64,000 nucleotides of DNA from Neolewinella litorea (GTDB taxonomy: Bacteria > Bacteroidota > Bacteroidia > Chitinophagales > Saprospiraceae): positions 86,942 to 150,941 of the forward strand of contig NZ_SRSF01000007.1 in the NCBI RefSeq assembly GCF_004803465.1, written 5' to 3'. Position numbers and translations under genes: made by a program. Below, piece by piece: positions 33,669-42,024 of this stretch. The notes beneath the pieces were generated by a model. That model did not search any database, was not told the origin of the DNA, and saw nothing but the letters and a program-made list of their open reading frames with translations. Numbering within the stretch: position 1 is the stretch's first letter; the number at the start of each line of letters is the position of its first letter.

Positions 33669-33724
33669 CCTGAGGCTGCGTGACACAGAAATTTGTGCTT
33701 TTCGGTATGCGAGTGAAAGACTGA

Positions 33725-34385
33725 AGCCGCCTGAGCGGAGAAATCTGCGCAAAAATCCGCGCAAGAATCTGTGTTATCCGCGGTCAAAAAGCGCCAAAGG
33801 CGCCAAAAGCTCACCGCAGATTGCACTGATTGGGGCGCAGATTGAGGCGCAGATTAATCTACCCTAATTTCCAAAACTAGCCAGCCGCACGAACGAAAAA
33901 ATCTGCGCCAAAATCTGCGCAAGAATCTGAGTAATCCGCGGTTCAAAAGCGCCAAAGGCACCAAAAACTCACCGCAGATTGCACTGATTAAGGCGCAGAT
34001 TAAGGCGCAGATGAATCTACCCTAACTTCCAAAATCAGCCAGCCGCTTGAGCGAAAAAATCTGCACCATAATTCGCGTAAGAATCCGCGTAATCCGCGGT
34101 TCAAAAAGCGCCAAAGACGCCAAAAGCTCATTGCAGATGCACTGATTAGGGCGCAGATTAATCTCCCCTAATTTCCAAAACTAGCCAGCCGCACGAGCGA
34201 AAAAATCTGCGCCAAAATCTGAGTAATCCGCGGTTCAAAAGCGCCAAAGGCGCCAAAAACTCACCGCAGATTTCACTGATTGGGGCGCAGATTAATCTAC
34301 CCTGACTACCAAAATAAGCCAGCCGCGCGAGCGATGAAATCCGTGTCGATCCGTGAAACCAAATCCGTGGAATCAGTGGTAAAAA
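33725..34385 (+). repeat. Tandem array of four long inverted-repeat units plus a remnant
   Basis: Units begin at AGCCGC: 33725 (158 bp), 33883 (158), 34041 (146), 34187 (134) and a partial unit at 34321. Each holds AAATCTGCGCC-type left arms, a CCGCGGTTCAAAA-GCGCCAAAGGCGCC middle, then CTCACCGCAGATT and GGCGCAGATT right arms and a CTACCCTAA-TTCCAAAA tail. Left and right arms are complementary, so each unit can fold on itself. Units differ by small deletions in the arms. No credible reading frame fits. It abuts the 3' end of the BNR gene. Confidence 0.9.
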
Positions 34386-34408
34386 AAGCCGCAGGCATTG
34401 CGATCCCC

Positions 34409-37400
34409 TTACTCGCCCGACCAGGTAGGCCAGCGCCCAGGAGTGTAAGGCGCGCCCTGCATTTCCAGTTGCTGCTCCAGGGCACGTACGTCGGCGTCAA
34501 TTGCCTTCAGATCCGATAGTAGCGGACCAAATTCCGCAGCCGCCACCCGGTAACTCTCCCGGTAGGTTTCCGTGGGGTCGCTGGTCACGTTCCACATGCC
34601 GTACTCCAGGGCACCCACGCGGCCGGCCACCGAGGGGGCCGTTTCCATTTGCAGGTTGCTGCGGACACGGTCGCCATACAGGGCTTCGGTGAGGTCGGCC
34701 AGTCGCTCGCGCAGGTCGTGGAGCGTGGTCAGTGCTGCCTCCGGACTGGTGGTAGTTTCCAGGGCGGCTTTTTCCAGCGCATCGAGGCGCTGATTAAGGT
34801 TGCGGCGGATGTCGCCGGCGGCACTGATGGCCTTACTGAGGTCCATAATTTGTCGTACGAAGGCATCGTATTCGTCCCAGTCTTCCGTAGGCAGCGTGGC
34901 CTGGTCGAGGTACTTCACGCGGAAGGGCTGCGGCTCAGCCAATTGCCGGAAGGTGCCGTCGAAGAACTGACTCATCGTCACGGTATAGTTGCCCGGAGGC
35001 ACGAGCGCACCCATTGAGGGACTGCCGAAGAGCACATCGGGGGCCGGAGAGTAGCGGTTATTGACGGGGTCCGGACTGGGGTAGCGCAAATCCCAATGGA
35101 AGCGGTGTAGGCCCTTGCTCGCGTCGCGCTTCAATTGCCGCACTACCTCCCCGGCTTCGTTGCGGATGGTGAAGAGCAGGTAGGGGTCTTGCTGCCGCTC
35201 CTCCATGCGCAGGGAGTCTACCGGCGGATAATAGACGGAGGCCTTGCGCGACATAATTTCCCGCTCCCGCTCCTGCCGCTGCTCCTTCAGGGTTTTTGGT
35301 TTTTCCTTGAGGTAGTAGGTGAAGCCCGCGCCATAGGCCGGGTTGTCCGATCGGAAGTAGCTGCTGCCCAGGTGGCCCTTGTCGCGCAGGCCCAGGGGGG
35401 CGCGCTCCACGTAGAGCCAGGGGTCGCGGGTGGTCATCAGCGCCGCATCTTGCTCGAAGGTGGCCGGCTGCAGTTTGCGCAGGGCGGTGTAGTCGTCGAG
35501 AACGTAGAAGCCGCGACCGAACGTAGCAACTACCACGTCGTTCTCCTGCCGTTGGAGTTCAATGTCGCGTACCGCCACCGTAGGCAGGCCGCCGCCGAGT
35601 TCGATCCACTGCTGGCCGCCGTCGTTGGAGAAGAAGGCACCGAACTCCGTACCCGCGAAGAGCAGGTTGGGGTCCTCGTGGTCCTCGGCGATGGTGTACA
35701 CGCTGCCGCGTTCGGGAAGGGTGGCGGACAGGGAGGTCCATGTGGCTCCGCCGTCGCTGGTCTTGAGCAGGTAGGGTTTGAAGTCGCCGTAGCGGTGATC
35801 ATTGAAGGCCACGTAGGCCACGTTGCGATCGTGGAGGCCGGCGATTACCTGATTGACGTAGCTCATTTCCGGTACGCCAGGCAGGTTGTCGAACTTCTGC
35901 CAGGTCTGTCCGCCGTCGGTGGTTTTGTGGAGTAGTCCGTCGTCGGTGCCCACCCACAGTAGATTCTCGTCCAGTGCGCTCTCGGCGATGGTGGTGGTCT
36001 GTCCGAAGATGGAGGTGGAGGTATTCTTCGCTACGGCATCCACGCTCCACACCTGGTCCATGACGGGCAGCGTATTGCGGTCGATGCTGCGGCTAAGGTC
36101 CGGACTGATCACCCGCCAGCTGTTGCCGCGGTCGTCGGTGCGGAACACCTTGTTGGCACCGTAGTACAGTCGGGTGGGCTGGTGACTCGAGATGGTCAGG
36201 GGCGCGTCCCAGTTCCAGCGCAGGGGCTTGTCGTCGGCGCCCTCGGTGGGCTGAATGAAGAGGTATTCGCCGCTGCGGCGGTCGAAGCGGCGCAGGCTGC
36301 CGTACTGGGCCTGGGCGTAGATGACGTTCGGGTCGGTGGGGTCCACTTGGGTTTCAAAACCGTCGCCGGTGCTGGTGATGTACCAGTCGCTGTTCACGAT
36401 GCCGTTCACGCTGGTGTTTTTGTTGGGGCCGCCCAGACTGAGGTTGTCCTGCGTGCCGCCGTGAACATGGTAGAAGGGACCCGACTGGTCGGTGGCCACC
36501 TTATAGAACTGGGTCACCGGCAGATTCGGCTTGAAGTGCCAGGTCGCGGCGAAGTCCCACGTTTCGTAGATGCCGCCGTCGCAGCCCACCAGCAGGTGGT
36601 CGGTATCGGCGGGGTCGATCCAGATGGCGTGGTTGTCGATGTGCTTGTTGAGTTCCCCGAGGTTGCGGACGGTTTTGCCGCCGTCGTCGCTGACCTGGTA
36701 ATAAGTGTCGGTGATGAAGATGCGGTCCACGTTCACAGGGTCGCAGGTAATTTCCTGGTAGTAGTTGCCACTGGAGAAGTAGTCGTTCTGCTTGGTCCAG
36801 CTGACACCGGCGTTGTCCGAGCGGTAGATGCCGCCCTTGCCGTCGGGGGCTTCGACTACGGCGTACACTACGTCGGGGTTGACGGGTGATACATCAATGC
36901 CAATGCGTCCGATGTCGCCGCCGGGCAGTCCGCCCTTCAGTTGCGTCCAGGTAGCGCCACCGTCGGTGGTTTTGTAGAGGCCCGATTCCGGTCCGCCGCC
37001 CAGATAGGTATACACTTTGCGCTGCCGCTGGTGAAATGCCGCGTACAATACATCCGGGTTTCGTGGATCCATGCGCAGGTCATTGCAGCCCGTATAGTCG
37101 CTGACGTGCTTGACGCGCTCCCACGTATCGCCGCCGTTGGTGGATTTATAGACCCCGCGCTCGCCGCCATTACTCCAGACGGGGCCGTAAGCGGCTACCC
37201 ATACGACGTCGGAATCGGTAGGGTCCACGATGACATTGGCGATGTGCTGGCTTTTCTTCAGCCCCTTGTGCTGCCAAGTCTTGCCGCCGTCCTCGGATTT
37301 GTAGACGCCGTCGCCGTAGCCCACCGAGCGCTGGTTGTGGTTCTCGCCGGTGCCTACCCAGACCGTCTGCCGGTTGTTCGGGTCCAGCGATACGCAGCCG

Positions 37401-37720
37401 ATGGAGTAGGAGCCCTGGTCGTCGAAGATCGGCTCGTAGGTGGTGCCGTGGTTGTCGGTTTTCCACACGCCCCCGCTGGCCGTGGCTACGTAGTACTGGT
37501 TCGGATTGTCGGGGTTCACCGCGAAGTCGGCAATGCGGCCCGAGGTCACCGCCGGACCGATGCTGCGCCACTTAAGGGCATTATAGGTAGCGGACTGGAG
37601 GTGGATGGGCGTTTCGGCCTTTGCGGTGTCGGCCGGGGTGGCCTTCTTTTTGCGCTGGGCGGTGGCGTCATGGGGTGAAAGAAGGCACAGCAGGCAAACG
37701 AGGAGGAAGAAGTGGCGCAT
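34409..37720 (-). CDS. Large secreted BNR/sortilin-like beta-propeller protein
   Basis: 1103 residues with a signal peptide (MRHFFLLVCLLCLLSPHDATA). Residues about 45-760 carry many BNR/Asp-box and YVTN-like repeats, such as VYKSEDGGKTWQHKG, LYKTTDGGATWTQLKGGLP and IYRSDNAGVSWTKQN, as in VPS10/sortilin-type double propellers. The C-terminal 300 residues hold a FlgD/Ig-like strand region (PPGNYTVTMSQFFDG) and a helical tail (about 935-1095). Related proteins are often called glycosyl hydrolases, but no catalytic residues are evident. There is no T9SS signal at the C-terminus. Part of its tail is duplicated at 32534-32656. Confidence 0.85.
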   Translation of the reverse strand: MRHFFLLVCLLCLLSPHDATAQRKKKATPADTAKAETPIHLQSATYNALKWRSIGPAVTSGRIADFAVNPDNPNQYYVATASGGVWKTDNHGTTYEPIFDDQGSYSIGCVSLDPNNRQTVWVGTGENHNQRSVGYGDGVYKSEDGGKTWQHKGLKKSQHIANVIVDPTDSDVVWVAAYGPVWSNGGERGVYKSTNGGDTWERVKHVSDYTGCNDLRMDPRNPDVLYAAFHQRQRKVYTYLGGGPESGLYKTTDGGATWTQLKGGLPGGDIGRIGIDVSPVNPDVVYAVVEAPDGKGGIYRSDNAGVSWTKQNDYFSSGNYYQEITCDPVNVDRIFITDTYYQVSDDGGKTVRNLGELNKHIDNHAIWIDPADTDHLLVGCDGGIYETWDFAATWHFKPNLPVTQFYKVATDQSGPFYHVHGGTQDNLSLGGPNKNTSVNGIVNSDWYITSTGDGFETQVDPTDPNVIYAQAQYGSLRRFDRRSGEYLFIQPTEGADDKPLRWNWDAPLTISSHQPTRLYYGANKVFRTDDRGNSWRVISPDLSRSIDRNTLPVMDQVWSVDAVAKNTSTSIFGQTTTIAESALDENLLWVGTDDGLLHKTTDGGQTWQKFDNLPGVPEMSYVNQVIAGLHDRNVAYVAFNDHRYGDFKPYLLKTSDGGATWTSLSATLPERGSVYTIAEDHEDPNLLFAGTEFGAFFSNDGGQQWIELGGGLPTVAVRDIELQRQENDVVVATFGRGFYVLDDYTALRKLQPATFEQDAALMTTRDPWLYVERAPLGLRDKGHLGSSYFRSDNPAYGAGFTYYLKEKPKTLKEQRQEREREIMSRKASVYYPPVDSLRMEERQQDPYLLFTIRNEAGEVVRQLKRDASKGLHRFHWDLRYPSPDPVNNRYSPAPDVLFGSPSMGALVPPGNYTVTMSQFFDGTFRQLAEPQPFRVKYLDQATLPTEDWDEYDAFVRQIMDLSKAISAAGDIRRNLNQRLDALEKAALETTTSPEAALTTLHDLRERLADLTEALYGDRVRSNLQMETAPSVAGRVGALEYGMWNVTSDPTETYRESYRVAAAEFGPLLSDLKAIDADVRALEQQLEMQGAPYTPGRWPTWSGE

Positions 37721-37798
37721 GAGAGCGGTAGTTGGTCAGGCAAAGGAATCCGTCCATCCGGGCGGACCACTAAACATACTGCCTTCGCCCCAAAGTAC

Positions 37799-37980
37799 GA
37801 AGCTGCCTCAGGCCACCGCCAGTAAGAAGCTGCCTCAGGCAGCGGCAGTAAGAAGCTGCCTCCGGCAGCGGCAGTAAGAAGCTGCCTCCGGCAGCGATAG
37901 TACGATGCTGCCTCAGGCAGCGAAAGCAAGATGCTGCCTCCGGCGGCGAAAGTAAAAAACTGCTTCAGGCAGCGAAGAAG
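37799..37980 (+). repeat. Seven-copy 26-bp palindromic tandem array (locus 1)
   Basis: Unit GAAGCTGCCTCAGGCAGCGG plus CAGTAA, repeated seven times with small changes. Its core GCTGCCTSAGGCAGC is itself a palindrome, and several changes in one arm are matched in the other. It fills the gap between the divergent BNR gene and the 38099 gene. The same unit occurs in reverse orientation at 41803-41984. The rest of the 378-base gap has nothing I can name. Confidence 0.9.
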
Positions 37981-38098
37981 ACCCTACAGTCCGAGGATCC
38001 CCAGCCCCCCAAGAAAACCAAACAAGTAGGTTACCTTCCACACCCCCGTCCATAAACCTACTGGCAGGCGATTCCCCGCCCTAAGAAAGTCACACATA

Positions 38099-39250
38099 AT
38101 GGACAGGAAAAGACATAACAGCATTCGAGTTTATTTCTACGTACTCCTCGCGGCATGCTTACCGCAAACAGCTAGTGCACAGGAGTTGCCGGCCTCCATC
38201 GTGGCGGAATCCCCGCAACCGTTGAATGCCCGGGAGCGCCAACAACTATTGTCCGACTACGACACCAGCCTCACTGCCTCCGCCCTGCCTTTTGGTGAGT
38301 TGGACGGCCCGGCCCTGCAACAGTGGGCCACCATGAATCGCATTGAAATGGTGAGTATGAACCAACAACTGCTCCGACTCGAGACGCGCTTGCAGCAGAT
38401 GGAGCAGGAGCAGCAGCGGACCTTGCAGGCCGTCGAAGGGGTACGGGAGCGGGACTCAGAGCGGCAGGCCATGGAGCTTGACCTGCTGCGCGCGGAATAC
38501 CGGACCGCCATGGACGACGTAGAACAACTGCTGGTCGATACCGACAAGCTTCGGTCGCTGCACGACTGGGAACAGTTTGTAGGGCAAGCCCGGGATCTAG
38601 GCAACCCGCACTCTTACGCGGGCTTCACCGAAAGCCTGGCCAAGTTGCGCGAGGAGCAGAAGAACAGTCTGCGGCTGCCGGACATCGAACCACAAGACAA
38701 TCCCTTTCTAAGTTCTTTCTACACCCTGGCCACCGCACTCGGCAGCAAGAACGATGCGGAAGAAGTAGCGGAAATCAACCGGCTGGCCATCATCCTCGAC
38801 TTCGCCATGCAGGCCGGACGGCAGCTCGACTACGTGGCTACCGAGGTGGCTTTTGCCCGCCAGACCGGCGACGCCCTGTATAAACAGGTACAAGCGCTGC
38901 GTACCAAATTGTATGGACTCTTCAACCTGGGTGCCGGGGAGCGGGACGCCGCCCACATCAGCTACTTCACACAGCAGTTCACTTCCGACTTCGCGAATCA
39001 GCACCGGGAAACGATCGAAAGTCACCTGGCCGAAATCAAATACTTACAGAATGAGTACGAATTGTACCATCATTCTCTCCTACTGGCGCTTCGCAAGGTC
39101 CTGTTTGCCCTGGATCAGATAGAAGCCCACCGGGGCGGCAACGCGCTGGCCGACTTAGCCGATCAGCTGGAAGCCAGAAAGGCAACCTTGCAGGAGGAAT
39201 TGACCAGGTCGATCGACGTAGTGGCCCGGCACGGCGTGGGGAACGGATAG
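38099..39250 (+). CDS. Secreted coiled-coil protein of unknown function
   Basis: 383 residues. A signal peptide of about 29 residues (YFYVLLAACLPQTASAQ) is followed by a long coiled coil (about 80-160; QQLLRLETRLQQMEQEQQRT, then repeated Glu/Arg/Leu heptads). The C-terminal half is helical. There is no Cys after the signal peptide, no T9SS tail and no known domain. It is probably periplasmic. It is divergent from the BNR gene across the palindromic array. Confidence 0.65.
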   Translation: MDRKRHNSIRVYFYVLLAACLPQTASAQELPASIVAESPQPLNARERQQLLSDYDTSLTASALPFGELDGPALQQWATMNRIEMVSMNQQLLRLETRLQQMEQEQQRTLQAVEGVRERDSERQAMELDLLRAEYRTAMDDVEQLLVDTDKLRSLHDWEQFVGQARDLGNPHSYAGFTESLAKLREEQKNSLRLPDIEPQDNPFLSSFYTLATALGSKNDAEEVAEINRLAIILDFAMQAGRQLDYVATEVAFARQTGDALYKQVQALRTKLYGLFNLGAGERDAAHISYFTQQFTSDFANQHRETIESHLAEIKYLQNEYELYHHSLLLALRKVLFALDQIEAHRGGNALADLADQLEARKATLQEELTRSIDVVARHGVGNG

Positions 39251-39549
39251 GGTGCCACTAGTGGCTTGGTAGGTAGATGCGGCTGACCGTAATAGTTGAC
39301 TGGCCGGCATTAGGGTGGGGTATGGCACCTGCGGGATCGCCTAGTATTGGCAAGTGATGTCACCTTACAATCCTTCGTACCAGTCGCGGACTTTGTGGGC
39401 CATTAGGTGACGGCGGGTGGCCCCCACACACTACCGACCACCCCCCGGAAGGTCTAATTTGGTGCTGGACTAGCCATCACCCTATATTGGCGGTAGTGGG
39501 CCATGTACATCCGTCCGTTTTATGCCGACCGCATGCCCTTAAGCACAAA

Positions 39550-40254
39550 ATGATGAACCACTCCTCAAACCTGGTGCAAACCGCAGAGCAATGGCTGGAG
39601 GCACCGGTCGATACCGACTTCAAAGCCGCCATCGCCACATCGGAAGCCTTATTGGACGAACTCCAGCAAGCCATGCGCGAACCCGGCGCCGACCGCCGCC
39701 GCCTCGGCGCCCTGATCGGCCGGGTCAAGGGCACGGCCAAACGCCTGGCCGCGGTGGAACCCATCGACTGGGTAGCCGTAGGCGCGGGGCACCTCGCCAT
39801 CGGGCACCGCCCCGGGGCGGATCTGGTGGGTAGTCTCAAACTCCAGGGCGCCACCCACATCCTCACCCTGCTGTCGGAAAAGGAAGGCGGACGTAAGGTG
39901 GAGGGGTTCTGCCGGGAACAAGACCTCGCCTGGCTGTGGCTGCCCATGGCCTCCGCCCGTCCCCCGGCGGAAGACCGCTACGCGGAGATCGCATGCCAGT
40001 TTAATGATCTGGCGACCATCCTGAACGACGGAGGTCGTATTTACCTACACTGTTCCGCCGGCATCCACCGGACGGGCATGATCACCGTGGCCCTGCTACG
40101 CTTTCTCGGCCTGGACGGGCCGGCGGCCATGGAAACGCTGCGGGCCCTGCGCCCGACCACCCACGCGGGGGCGGGAGACCACCGGTTGGCGTGGGCCCAT
40201 TCGGTCTGGCAGGACCTGCAGGGGGCTTGCGCCGTCGTTACCCCTCTGGCGTAA
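39550..40254 (+). CDS. Dual-specificity/tyrosine phosphatase-like protein
   Basis: 234 residues from ATG 39550 (MMNHSSNLVQTAE); the longer frame from 39487 has no support. The P-loop is HCSAGIHRTG (about 175-184), the full CxxxxxR(T) signature of cysteine phosphatases, preceded by INDG/RIYLHC sequence as in DSP domains. A likely general acid Asp lies upstream (RPPAEDRYAEI). The N-terminal 80 residues are helical and unknown. Cytoplasmic. It could act on phospho-Tyr/Ser/Thr or on a small phosphate ester. It stands alone; the 299 bases upstream hold nothing I recognise. Confidence 0.8.
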   Translation: MMNHSSNLVQTAEQWLEAPVDTDFKAAIATSEALLDELQQAMREPGADRRRLGALIGRVKGTAKRLAAVEPIDWVAVGAGHLAIGHRPGADLVGSLKLQGATHILTLLSEKEGGRKVEGFCREQDLAWLWLPMASARPPAEDRYAEIACQFNDLATILNDGGRIYLHCSAGIHRTGMITVALLRFLGLDGPAAMETLRALRPTTHAGAGDHRLAWAHSVWQDLQGACAVVTPLA

Positions 40255-40287
40255 AGACGGCCGCGACCAGCGGGAAATTCTACCGCG

Positions 40288-40944
40288 CTACGGCAGCGGC
40301 TTGACCATAATATCCTTGAAGTACACCCGGCTGTCCGGATCGTGGCCCTGGATGGCGAAGGTGCCGCTGGAGAGCATGCGGCCGCGTTCTCCTTCCGGAC
40401 GGTCGACGTTGTCGGGTTCGGTGTATTCCACTACGGTTTTGCCGTTTAGTTTGACGGTGACGGTTTTATCCTTCACGATGATGTGCTGGGTGTACCATTC
40501 GTTGTCCTTCATGTGTACTTCCCGCACGTCGTCGAAGCTGTAGAGGCTGCCGGTGCGCCGCCAGTCCGACTGGGAGTTGTTGACCTGCACCTCGTAGCCC
40601 TTGGAGGGCCAACCTTCTTCCTGGTATTCGGTGTGGAAGAAAATACCGGAGTTGGAGCCGGGGGTGGTCATCACCTGGGCCTTGAATTCGAAATCCTTGA
40701 AGTTGTGGTCCATCACCGGTCCTTCGTAAAACAGGTGGGCCCGGGGGCCGTGGGCCACGAGCTTGTTGTCTTCCACGCTGAAGGTGGCGGGGTTTTCGCT
40801 GGCTTTCCAGCCCGTGAGGGTTTTGCCGTCGAAGAGGGAGATCCAGCCGTCGTTGTTGGCGTTGGATGCGGTCGCAGCGGAGTTAGAAGTACTGCACGCC
40901 ACGGCGAGGAAAAGCAGGAGGCAGCAGGGAATGAATAGTCGCAT
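40288..40944 (-). CDS. DUF1080 (3-keto-disaccharide hydrolase-like) lipoprotein
   Basis: 218 residues from ATG 40944; lipobox LAVAC (Cys about 17). The DUF1080 fold shows WISLFDGKTLTGWKASE, GIFFHTEYQEEGWPSKGYEVQVNN, WYTQHIIVKDKTVTVKLNGK and the final FAIQGHDPDSRVYFKDIMVKPLP. Members are lectin-like beta-sandwiches; some cleave 3-keto-glucosides. The substrate here is unproven. It would sit in the envelope. The frame extends upstream to 41043 but has no signal-like start there. Confidence 0.88.
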   Translation of the reverse strand: MRLFIPCCLLLFLAVACSTSNSAATASNANNDGWISLFDGKTLTGWKASENPATFSVEDNKLVAHGPRAHLFYEGPVMDHNFKDFEFKAQVMTTPGSNSGIFFHTEYQEEGWPSKGYEVQVNNSQSDWRRTGSLYSFDDVREVHMKDNEWYTQHIIVKDKTVTVKLNGKTVVEYTEPDNVDRPEGERGRMLSSGTFAIQGHDPDSRVYFKDIMVKPLP

Positions 40945-41190
40945 GGGTATTGATCTTCGGGTGTTGTTTGAAAAGAAGGTGAACCACTGGATATGGAAGG
41001 CGTGACTCGCCCGGGTCCCTTTACCCTGGCTAATATACTCCACGACCCGACTTGCTGCTCCGGTGGAATTTTTAAATCCTCAGTACGGCACCCGCGCGCC
41101 GCCGGCCGCTAGAACAGGGTGCCCCGCTCCGTGCAACGGGTGGCTAATAAAGCAGTAGCGTTAGTGGCAGCAGCTCCACCCACAATTCCA

Positions 41191-41646
41191 TCATTCAACC
41201 TTAAGGATCGAAGCCTGGCGCGCAACGATGCTCCACCCGGAATCGGAAGGCATCCAGACGTGGGTGAACCTTCGGTGTACGGTTTTTCCGGCGTGCGGCT
41301 GCTGGCCTTGGGGCCGGATCACCTCCCCGCCCATCACGATGGCCACGTCGTCGATGAAGGTGATCTTCTCGATGTTCCTTTTGAAGGAGAGGTAGTCGAG
41401 TCCTCCATTTCGGAGAAGCTGCTTCGTCCCCTCCACCGTCCCGACCACGTTGGCGGGGGTGTTAATGACCATGTGCGGCGACCACAATCTGCCGAACAGG
41501 GCTGCCGTATCGCGCTGCAGTACGGATTGTCGTTCCAAATCTTCGAATTGCCGGATCTCCTGCTCCCGATGATCCTGGGCGGTAAGCGGCGTGCTCAGGC
41601 CGGTGATCAACAGGCAGCAGAGGGATAAACGCCAGGGTGTTTTCAT
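41191..41646 (-). CDS. Secreted NTF2-like (SnoaL/DUF4440) protein
   Basis: 151 residues. The signal peptide (MKTPWRLSLCCLLITGLSTPLTA) is followed by an NTF2-like alpha+beta barrel: EIRQFEDLERQSVLQRDTAAL, LWSPHMVINTPANVV and DVAIVMGGEVIRP, then RRFTHVWMPSDSGWSIVARQAS. Such domains bind small ligands or act as simple isomerases or hydrolases; nothing here identifies the substrate. It is probably periplasmic. It stands alone and is divergent from the ABC-F gene across the second palindromic array. Confidence 0.8.
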   Translation of the reverse strand: MKTPWRLSLCCLLITGLSTPLTAQDHREQEIRQFEDLERQSVLQRDTAALFGRLWSPHMVINTPANVVGTVEGTKQLLRNGGLDYLSFKRNIEKITFIDDVAIVMGGEVIRPQGQQPHAGKTVHRRFTHVWMPSDSGWSIVARQASILKVE

Positions 41647-41802
41647 GGGGATTGGTGGATGGGTTCTTCTTGGCCGGATGGGTGGATTGCTGACTTCCTA
41701 GTTGCCTGGGGTGGTGGTCTTCTAAGTTATGGCCCGGGGGGGTGGCGGATAGAAAATGTTTGGGGGTGGGGTGTTGGTTAGTGGCCAAATTTTTGGCTGA
41801 CT

Positions 41803-41984
41803 GCGCGGCCTGAGGCCGCATTGTGCTGTCGCTGCCGGAGGCAGCTTTTTGCTGGCGCTGCCGGAGGCCGCTTCCTGCTGGCGCGGTCTGAGACCTCTTC
41901 TTGCTATCGCGCTGCCTGAGGCAGCTTCTTGCTATCGCGGCCGGAGGCTGCTTTTTGCTGGCGCTGCCTGAGGCAGCATTGTAC
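41803..41984 (-). repeat. Seven-copy 26-bp palindromic tandem array (locus 2)
   Basis: Seven units of about 26 bp, each with a palindromic core such as GCTGCCTGAGGCAGC, GCTGCCGGAGGCAGC or GGTCTGAGACC and an ATTGTGCT/TTTTTGCT spacer. This is the reverse complement of the unit at 37799-37980. GGTCTGAGACC and GGCCTGAGGCC show paired changes in both arms. It lies in a 378-base divergent gap, directly upstream of the ABC-F promoter box. Confidence 0.9.
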
Positions 41985-41995
41985 GGGGGAGTTCG

Positions 41996-42003
41996 TACCT
42001 TTG
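41996..42003 (+). promoter_or_regulatory. Candidate -7 box TACCTTTG for the ABC-F gene
   Basis: TACCTTTG matches TAnnTTTG, 21 bases before ATG 42025. The only nearby TTG (41979-41981) lies 14 bases upstream, shorter than usual, so the -33 element is unclear. Confidence 0.45.
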
Positions 42004-42024
42004 CGCGCTTAAAATCAGACGACT

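Noticed and set aside
33725..34385. CRISPR array
   Set aside because: Units are contiguous, 134-158 bp long and self-complementary, with no short direct repeats separated by unique spacers and no cas gene nearby.
37799..37980. CRISPR array or coding repeat
   Set aside because: The 26-bp units have no unique spacers, and translation in every frame gives low-complexity sequence without a start.
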